NCBI GenBank assembly: GCA_026692885.1
Contig: JAPLNJ010000481.1
Coordinates: 1-7,559 of the forward strand
Reading direction: 5' to 3'
Length of the DNA: 7,559 bases
Source of the DNA: Planctomycetota bacterium
GTDB taxonomy: Bacteria > Planctomycetota > Planctomycetia > Pirellulales > Pirellulaceae
In this document: in pieces, positions 1 to 6,200 of the stretch
Layout: each line of letters starts with the position of its first letter
How positions within the stretch are numbered: position 1 is the stretch's first letter
Made by a program: the position numbers and the translations under genes
Notes under the pieces: generated by a model
The model's database searches: none
The model's input: only the letters and a program-made list of their open reading frames with translations
Told to the model about the DNA's origin: nothing

Positions 1-97
1 GTGTGCCTGCTTTGAATAGTTCCGACAGTTATTGATGCGACGGTCCCAAGCAGCTGAACATAGCCCAAGAGAGTCTACCCAATCGCATACGTCAAGC

Positions 98-127
98 GTT
101 GTGGCAGCGAAAGTTGTGGCAGTGAAA
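98..127. repeat. Tandem duplication, two 15-base units
   Basis: The unit GTTGTGGCAGCGAAA (98-112) is followed directly by GTTGTGGCAGTGAAA (113-127), 14 of 15 bases identical. It lies in non-coding sequence 25 bases before the palindromic element. It may be simple slippage; no function is evident. Confidence 0.75.
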
Positions 128-151
128 GCCGGTGGCAACGACAGTCCGTTT

Positions 152-298
152 CACAGCCTGGGCTTTGATCGTAACGTTGCGCATCGTAATCACGAAGCGT
201 CAGCGAGGAAGAGCGGTGTTTTCCTCGCTAACGCGTCGGGTTACAATGATCCGCTGCTAGAGTTTTGCGCAACGTTCCGATCAAGGCCCACAGCCTGG
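152..298. repeat. MITE/REP-like nested palindromic element with flanking direct repeats
   Basis: Outer arms at 159-183 and 266-290 are inverted copies over 25 bases, with 23 Watson-Crick pairs, one G-T wobble (164/285) and one mismatch (172/277); the innermost 11 bases (173-183 with 266-276) pair perfectly. A second inverted repeat (193-210 with 221-238) is nested inside. Exact 10-base direct repeats, CACAGCCTGG, sit at 152-161 and 289-298, overlapping the arm ends by two or three bases, so a core of about 162-288 is bracketed as if by a target-site duplication. No open frame inside suggests a transposase, so this would be a non-autonomous element or a structured intergenic repeat. I recall similar palindromes with a GCGTCAGCGAGG-type arm between planctomycete genes, but could not check that here. 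Confidence 0.6.
193..238. repeat. Inner hairpin of the palindromic element (18-base arms, 10-base loop)
   Basis: CGAAGCGTCAGCGAGGAA (193-210) pairs with TTCCTCGCTAACGCGTCG (221-238) at 16 of 18 positions, the mismatches being 196/235 and 201/230. The loop is GAGCGGTGTT. With a one-base shift the stem continues outward (186-189 with 241-244, then 182-184 with 246-248). No run of T follows, so it does not look like a classical Rho-independent terminator. It could form a cruciform in DNA or a strong hairpin in a transcript. Confidence 0.75.
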
Positions 299-620
299 CA
301 GCGTCGTGTCACACGGCCAAAACCCTACTGTTATCAACCCCACTGCCATCGGCCGCACAGTGACTCGACTTTCTTCCACGCCGAGCGTATCCTGATGGCC
401 GCCGCACCGCGCGGTCTAGCCCGGCTTATTTCGTGGAGGGACCATCCAGCTCGTCCAAGTCTTCGGTGTATTGTCGCCAGCGGCAAGCGGCGATTCCCCG
501 CGTGCCACCTGGGGCCAACGCTTGACGAACGCCGCTGTACCAGGCAAATCGCTGGCTCGAGGCACTCGACGAGCGGAAACTCCGTGAATCATCCGGGCGA
601 GAAGTTCCGCCATAACGTGA

Positions 621-626
621 AAGGGG
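621..626 (+). promoter_or_regulatory. Ribosome binding site of the glycoside hydrolase gene
   Basis: AAGGGG lies 3 bases before the ATG at 630 and 6 bases before a second ATG at 633. The spacing favours 633 as the actual initiation codon, which would shorten the product by one methionine and leave the signal peptide intact. Confidence 0.6.
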
Positions 627-629
627 AAA

Positions 630-1964
630 ATGATGCTCGTGCTTCGCTGGCTGCTGTCGTGTGTTCTTCCGTGGGCTTGGCTGTTTGCCGCAACTGCGGC
701 CCAGGCACAAATCACGGCCGTCGACGGGACCAAGTTTTCCGATCCGCCTCTGGAATGCAAATCTCGGCCGCTGTGGTTCTGGAACAAGGCGGGCGCGACG
801 CCGGACGAGATCCGCGAAATCATGACCCAGTGCCGAGACCAATCCGGCTACTACGGGTTCGGCATCCTGCCGGCGGTGGAGCAGGACAAGTACCTGAGCG
901 ACGATTACTTCGCGTTGTACGGCGTGGCCCTGGAGGCAGCGGCTAAATTGGGATTGAAGATGTGCCTGTACGACGAATATTGGTTTCCCAGCGGCTCGGT
1001 CGGGGGCCAATTTGCCAAGCGGTTTCCGCACTTGGTGATGAAACGGCTGGACCTGCAAGCGGTGGATGTGCAGGGGCCCACACGGCATGCCGCCCAGTTG
1101 CCGCCCGGCTCGCTGATGGGAGCCGCTGCGATGAACCTGCAGACCTTGGCACGGCTGGACATCACGCCGTCTGCCGCAGACGGGAAGCTGGTTTGGGACG
1201 TGCCTGCCGGGCGGTGGAAGATCATGGTCTTCAGCTGCGTGCCCGAAGGCCCGATCATGGATTACATGAATCGCGAGGCGACGGAAAAGTTCCTCCAGCT
1301 CACGCACGAAGAGTATTACAAGCGGTTTGCCAAACACTTTGGCACCACGATCGACAGCGTTTTTTATGACGAGCCGACGCTGTACCGCAATCAAGGGCGA
1401 GCCTGGACCGAGACGTTCAACGCCAAGTTTGAAAAGAAGTTCGGTCGCAGTCCCGTGACGCTCTACCCGGCGTTGTGGCTGGACATCGGGCCCGACACGG
1501 CGGCGGCCCGCGTGGCCCTGTTCGGATTGCGAGCCGAGTTGTTTGCCACCGAGTACATCGGCGTGATGGACCACTGGTGCCGCGAGCACCACGTCAGCCT
1601 GACCGGCCACATGGACCAGGAGCAAATCGAGAACGTGACCCTGATCTCCGGCGACCTGCTGAAGGCCTTCCAGCACCAGTCGATCCCCGGCGTGGATGAA
1701 GTTTTCGCCTACCGGCGGACCGAACGGGCCTACAAGCTGATCAGCTCTGCGGCCACCAACTGGGACCACGGCTTGGTCATGTCGGAAACGTACGGCGGGA
1801 TCAGCCACATGCCCGTGTCGCTGCTGTACCGCATGGGGATGGATCTCTACGCCAAGGGCATCAACCTGATGGTCCCGCATGCAGTTTGGTCCGACTCGAA
1901 GCACATCGTCTTTCCGCCGGAACTGTCCTGGCGCGATGCGACCTACGGGCCGGCCCTGCCGTAG
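630..1964 (+). CDS. Glycoside hydrolase, GH106/alpha-L-rhamnosidase-like catalytic barrel (N-terminal part, 444 aa)
   Basis: The product begins with a clear Sec signal peptide: R6, a hydrophobic stretch rich in L, W and A, and a probable cleavage site AQA|Q after residue 26. The mature part opens with RPLWFWNKAGATPDEIREIM (46-65), the aromatic WFWN-type start typical of GH106-like and related rhamnosidase enzymes. Barrel strands with acidic ends follow: CLYDEYWFPSG (112-122), SVFYDEPTLY (243-252), TGHMDQE (325-331) and LVMSETYGG (382-390). E248 in the DEP motif and E386 in the SETYGG motif are the best candidates for the catalytic acid and base, by analogy to GH106 and wider clan GH-A barrels; this is inference. 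The frame ends at TAG 1962-1964, apparently within the last barrel helix. GH106 members are inverting alpha-L-rhamnosidases acting on pectin-type glycans, but the exact substrate here is unknown. It could belong to an uncharacterised sister family. Confidence 0.8.
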   Translation: MMLVLRWLLSCVLPWAWLFAATAAQAQITAVDGTKFSDPPLECKSRPLWFWNKAGATPDEIREIMTQCRDQSGYYGFGILPAVEQDKYLSDDYFALYGVALEAAAKLGLKMCLYDEYWFPSGSVGGQFAKRFPHLVMKRLDLQAVDVQGPTRHAAQLPPGSLMGAAAMNLQTLARLDITPSAADGKLVWDVPAGRWKIMVFSCVPEGPIMDYMNREATEKFLQLTHEEYYKRFAKHFGTTIDSVFYDEPTLYRNQGRAWTETFNAKFEKKFGRSPVTLYPALWLDIGPDTAAARVALFGLRAELFATEYIGVMDHWCREHHVSLTGHMDQEQIENVTLISGDLLKAFQHQSIPGVDEVFAYRRTERAYKLISSAATNWDHGLVMSETYGGISHMPVSLLYRMGMDLYAKGINLMVPHAVWSDSKHIVFPPELSWRDATYGPALP

Positions 1965-2015
1965 TACAATCGCTGGATCGGCCGGCTCAATCTGCTGCTC
2001 CAAGGCGGGCGGCAC

Positions 2016-3242
2016 GTGGCCGACATCGCGGTGCTGTACCCGGTGGCGGCGCTGCAAGCCGGCTCGCAATTCGACGTGGGCAAGCCGTACGATGGCGGAC
2101 CGACGGTGCCCGAAGCGGACTACATGCAGCTCGGCGAACTGCTCTCGCTCGACGTACGCCGCGACTTCACCTACTTGCATCCGGAGGTGCTGGACGGACG
2201 GTGTACCGTCGCCGGCAACCTCCTGCACCTGAAAAACGCCGTGCGGCCCGAATCGTACCGCGTTTTAATCCTGCCTGGAGCCGCGACCGCCTACGCCAGC
2301 AACTTGGCTCAGGCCCGACAGTTTTTCGACGCCGGCGGTACCGTGATTGCCACGACGCAATTGCCGCTGCGGGCGGCCGAGTTCGGCCAGGATGAGCAAG
2401 TTCGGCAGGAAGTCAAACGCATCTTCGGCATCGAACCGACGATGGCGCCAAGGAAACAAGCCCGGGCTTCCAGCGTTTTCGGCCCGGGTTACGAACCGGA
2501 GCGGGCTGTGGACGGCCTGCTGTCCACGCGGTGGAATAGTTCGGATCAATCGGCCGACGAACAATGGTTGGAATTGAGCCTACCGGAGAAGCAGCGCATC
2601 ACGCGCATTTCGATCCGTGAGGCCTTTGGCCGTGTACGCGATCACAGCATCCAGTACTGGAACGAAGCTACGTCCGCTTGGGTGGAGTGCGCGCGGGGCG
2701 ACACCATCGGTGAGCGGAAGGATTACCGAATTTCGCCGGTGCAGACTTCGCAACTGCGGCTGGTAATTCACGCCTACGAAACCAACTGTCTGTCGATCCA
2801 AGAATTCGACGCCGACGATGCTCCCGATCGAGCGTCGGATGCGCCGCCGGGTGTCGTGAGCAACACAAATGCCGCTGGTGGAAAAGCCTACTTCCTCCGC
2901 ACTCCCGACGCCGCGACCCTCCGGGCCGTCTTGGACGAGGCTCAGGCCGTCTACGACGTATCGTTCGATCCCCTCCCGGATGTGAAGGACGGAAATTTCT
3001 CCTACCTGCACTTGGCGCGGACGGACCGGGAGGTCTATTTTCTGGCCAATTCGAGCAACACACCGGTGGACACCACCGTGACACTCCGCGGCCGGCTGAG
3101 TCTGGAGCAATGGGATCCGCACTCGGGGAACCAAGCCAAAACGGACTTTTCGCATCAAGACAAGGCGGGGCAGGCGGTAACCACGACACGGCTGCAACTG
3201 GAACCCTGCCACGCCGTGTTCTTGGTGGGCCAGCGCGAGTAG
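2016..3242 (+). CDS. C-terminal part of the interrupted glycoside hydrolase (Rossmann-like, discoidin and beta domains)
   Basis: This part is in the same frame as the upstream barrel. Nominally it could start at GTG 2016, but that codon is V463 inside VADIAVLYP, a strand expected to be internal, and no signal peptide would be present, so independent translation is unlikely to give a working exported protein. An AAGG at 2002-2005 is a weak ribosome binding candidate. Numbered on the full frame, about 463-605 looks like a Rossmann/flavodoxin-like domain, including YRVLILPGAA (543-552) and an AGGTVIAT turn (568-575). About 608-727 is an F5/8 type C (discoidin) carbohydrate-binding domain, seen in AVDGLLSTRWNSS (626-638), QWLELSLP (645-652) and ITRISIRE (657-664). 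The end, with YFLANSS (803-809) and LEQWDPHSGN (825-834), matches the terminal beta-sandwich usual in these enzymes. The stop is TAG. Confidence 0.65.
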   Translation: MADIAVLYPVAALQAGSQFDVGKPYDGGPTVPEADYMQLGELLSLDVRRDFTYLHPEVLDGRCTVAGNLLHLKNAVRPESYRVLILPGAATAYASNLAQARQFFDAGGTVIATTQLPLRAAEFGQDEQVRQEVKRIFGIEPTMAPRKQARASSVFGPGYEPERAVDGLLSTRWNSSDQSADEQWLELSLPEKQRITRISIREAFGRVRDHSIQYWNEATSAWVECARGDTIGERKDYRISPVQTSQLRLVIHAYETNCLSIQEFDADDAPDRASDAPPGVVSNTNAAGGKAYFLRTPDAATLRAVLDEAQAVYDVSFDPLPDVKDGNFSYLHLARTDREVYFLANSSNTPVDTTVTLRGRLSLEQWDPHSGNQAKTDFSHQDKAGQAVTTTRLQLEPCHAVFLVGQRE

Positions 3243-3270
3243 AGTTTCCACCTGCGTCTATCCGTTGAGA

Positions 3271-3275
3271 AAGGA
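3271..3275 (+). promoter_or_regulatory. Ribosome binding site of the HzsA-like gene
   Basis: AAGGA, within a GAGAAAGGA stretch, ends 8 bases before ATG 3284, good spacing that supports this start over the in-frame ATG at 3296. It lies in the 41-base gap after the upstream stop, so the second gene can be initiated on its own. Confidence 0.75.
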
Positions 3276-3283
3276 TCCGCTGA

Positions 3284-6200
3284 ATGATTTACGCGATGCG
3301 ACTCGCGCTGGTGGCGATCAGTGTGTTGACGGCGTGTCCCGCGGCGATGGCCCAGCCCACGAACATCGGCTGGGAGGGGACAAAGTGGATTTGGTACTCG
3401 ACCGGCACCAACCAAATTCCGCCGCGGGCTCCTGCCGGCATCTGCTACCTTCGCAGTGGCGTAGATCTGTCGGAGAAAACGCAGCTCACGTCAGCTGAAG
3501 TCTTCGTCACCGCCGACAATCTGTTCACGCTGTACCTGAACGACAAACTCGTGGGCCAGAGCGAGACCAATCCGAACGCCTGGAATCAGCCCAAGCGGTT
3601 TGACGTGACCGGCCTGCTCTTTCCGGGACGCAACGTGGTAGCCGTGGAGGCAGTCAACACGGTTCCCGGCCCGGCTGGCCTGTTGCTAAAGCTTGTGGGG
3701 CAACTGGAGGACGGGCAGCAACTCGTATTGGCCAGCGATGCCACCTGGAAGGGCAACGACCGGGAAGAATCGAATTGGCACCTGGCCACCTTCGACGACC
3801 GATCCTGGCGGACGGCGCAGGTCGTGGGCGAGTATGGTGCGCGGCCCTGGGGTAAGTTCGCTCGCGATTTGGCCAGCCTCAAGTCGGAACAGCCCGGACA
3901 GGGTGGGCGTCCCTTGGTGAACTGGCAACAAGTCCTGGCGAAGGAGTCCAAGCGAAAGAATCCGGCTACGCCTGAGGCGAGCGGCATCGTGGAAGTCACG
4001 CCCCCTGCGGACTACCCGTGGCCGTCGGCGATCGTCTTCCTGGGCGACGACTGCAGCCTGTACCGGCCGCTGAAACCCACACCCACCAGTCATGCCAGCT
4101 TGAACGTCACGGTCTTCACGGCGCGGAAATCGCGAGCTTTTCCGGAGCACGATCTGCCCGCACCGATCAAAGTTGGCCGCAAGCTGTACTTGCTGAAACC
4201 AGCAAGACCGGGTGTCGAGCCGAGCGTGTTGCTGGACGCTGGCCAGGGCGGAATTGGTTCGCCGAGTGTTTCGTTCGACGGCCGCTGGGTCTACGTGTCC
4301 ATGGCGCGCGACGGCGAGTCGTTCTTTCACATTTACCGCTTGCCCGCGGACGGCGGCGAGCCGCAACGGCTGACCGACGGGCCTTTTCACGACATCGACC
4401 CCGCGGAACTCCCGGATGGACGGATCGTATTTACCTCGACCCGAATCGGGACGTTCGAGGAGTATCACCTGCCGCCGTCACGGGCCCTATTTGCTATGCA
4501 GCCCGACGGCAGCGACATCCATCCGCTGACCCACACCTTCGTCTTCGACAACGAGCCGGAGGTGCTGGCGGATGGACGGATTGTGTTCATTCGGTCGGAC
4601 AACTTTTTCGGGCGGGGTAAGGTCGAGACGCTCTTGCACGCGGTGCATCCCGACGGCACCGAGGGCTACACGGAATTCGGGCTGGACAACGGGCCGGAGT
4701 ACGGCGGCCGGTTGCGGGCGTTTCCGTGCGGCAGTCCCGCGCCGCTGACCGATGGGCGGCTGGCGTTCGTTTCCGGGCCGGGCATCACCGTCGCTCGTCC
4801 CGGCAGCGCGCAGAAGGACCAGCAGAACATCCGGATCGATGCCGGCGACGTCGCCGCGTTGCCAGATGGCCGTCTGCTGTGCACGCTGCCGCGGATGATT
4901 CCGTACGAAGTCACGGTGCAGAAGCAGCAGCGGACGGCGTACGATTACAGCTACGAGAAGATCGCCATTCTGGATCTGCAGAACAAGCTGGTGCAGCAGA
5001 TCATCCTGGCCGACTCGGCCGGCGCGCCGATTCACTCGCCGGTCTATCTGGGACCTCGTCAGCGACCGCCGGTCTTATCCGAGAAGGTGGCTCGGGAGAA
5101 GTTGGACGATGTCCGGGCGACGGGCTTCCTGTTCTGCCAGAACGCGCGGTTTACGAAGCACACCACCGCGGGCTGGTCGCATGTCAGAGCGATTCGCGTG
5201 CTGGCCGGCCAGGGCTTGACCACGCGCTCGTCGCACGCCTACATCGTGCACGCCGGCAGCCAGGTGACCGAACTGGGCACAGTGCCGTTGGCTCCGGACG
5301 GCTCGTTCTTCGTGGAAGTTCCGGCCGATACGGCGATCGCGTTCCAGGCCGTGGACGCCGAGGGACGCTCCGAGCTGAACGAGATGTCCTGGATCTACGT
5401 GCGACCGGGCGAGCAACGGTCCTGCCTGGGCTGCCATCAACCGCGACAGTCGGCGCCGCCCCCACCGGCCACGTTGGCCCAGGCGCTTCGCGGGCGTCCC
5501 TTGAAGCTGCTGGGGCAAGGGCGGCCCCACCAATTCCGCGGCAACAATGCAGCCGTCACAGGACTGATGGAGTTGCAGATCGACCGGTATCGCGAAGTGG
5601 CAGGCATCCGGCGACACAGCGAGACTGCCGAGCCGTTGTCCACGGGGGCCCAAGAAGTCGCCGAGTTAATCTCCCAATTGAACGACGACGATGCCGGGCT
5701 GAAGCTTTCGGCGGCGCAGCGGTTGTCGATCTTTCGCGATCGAACTGCCGCCAGCCCCTTGGCCGAACGATTGCGGGACGATACCCGCGAGGTGCGTGTG
5801 GCGGCAGCCATGGCGCTGGCCACCTGTGGCACGCGGGAGTCGCTACCGCCGCTGCTGACCGCGTTGTCCGATCCGGATCCGCTCGTCGCGCAAGCCGCAG
5901 CGGTGGCAATCGAGAACCTGACGGGACATACAGCAACCTTCAACGGGTTCGTTGAAGCCCAACAGCGGGCGCATCAAGCTCAGCAATGGGAGACCTGGTT
6001 CCGCAACACGAACTGGGCGGCGATCGAACGGGATCTCGTCGAGCGTCTGGAACATGCCGACCGCGATGTTGTGCGGCGAGCCGCGGTGGCCCTGGGACAC
6101 GTGGGCGGAGATCCCGCTCGCCGGGCGCTGCAGAACTTCGTCACACGAGCACGGGAAGACAATCCTTACCCGGAATGGATGAAGAGTCACCGCGGCGACG

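Larger units (their letters stand above)
1..629. other. Intergenic region upstream of the glycoside hydrolase, no supported gene
   Basis: I see no protein-coding gene in these 629 bases. Open frames run through it, the longest on the plus strand from 32 to 946, but their translations are rich in R, S, H and P, show no recognisable domain, and run into the start of the hydrolase in another frame. The region holds a 15-base tandem duplication at 98-127, a nested palindromic element at about 152-298, and from 300 to 620 unremarkable sequence with only short palindromes, such as the perfect 10-base one at 406-415. The promoter for the downstream genes should lie here, but I cannot place it convincingly. 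The first 30 bases could be the tail of an upstream gene, which cannot be tested from this window. Confidence 0.7.
630..3242 (+). pseudogene. Secreted GH106-like glycoside hydrolase, interrupted by one in-frame TAG
   Basis: This is one continuous frame of 870 sense or stop positions, broken only by TAG at 1962-1964 (codon 445); the true end is TAG at 3240-3242. On both sides the same frame carries matching domain content: signal peptide (1-26), TIM-barrel-like glycosidase (about 40-445), Rossmann-like domain (about 463-605), discoidin domain (about 608-727) and a C-terminal beta domain (about 750-865). Reading straight through the TAG, the sequence resumes with YNRWIGRLNLLLQGGRHVAD, which reads as the last barrel helix and the link to the next strand. 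There is no frameshift and no other decay. It is therefore a very recent nonsense mutation, a sequencing error, or a codon that is read through. I label it a pseudogene because the plain reading gives a truncated product; the two parts are listed separately. Confidence 0.7.

Noticed and set aside
98..298. CRISPR array
   Set aside because: The repeats are one tandem pair and one palindrome, with no regularly spaced repeat-spacer units.
522..550. Possible sigma-70-type promoter with TTGACG at 522-527
   Set aside because: No acceptable -10 hexamer occurs at 16-18 bases; the best match is only 3 of 6.
32..946. 304-residue open frame on the plus strand upstream of and overlapping the hydrolase start
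   Set aside because: The composition is R/S/H/P-rich with no domain, the frame runs through the palindromic element, and it overlaps the well-supported signal peptide and barrel start in another frame.
1962..1964. Pyrrolysine insertion as the explanation of the TAG
   Set aside because: No pyl genes are in the window, glycoside hydrolases are not known pyrrolysine proteins, and the same gene appears to use TAG as its natural end. It remains only as a remote option.
2016..2018. GTG as a genuine separate gene start for the C-terminal part
   Set aside because: It falls within a predicted internal strand, the homologous protein sequence continues upstream to the TAG, and the product would lack an export signal.
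426..2228. 600-residue antisense open frame
   Set aside because: It is an antisense shadow of the GC-rich hydrolase gene; the translation has no recognisable domain and the sense strand carries clear enzyme motifs across both sides of the TAG.
4726..5955. 409-residue plus-strand frame inside the HzsA-like gene
   Set aside because: It is an arginine-rich shadow frame of the long gene, with no domain or plausible ribosome binding site.
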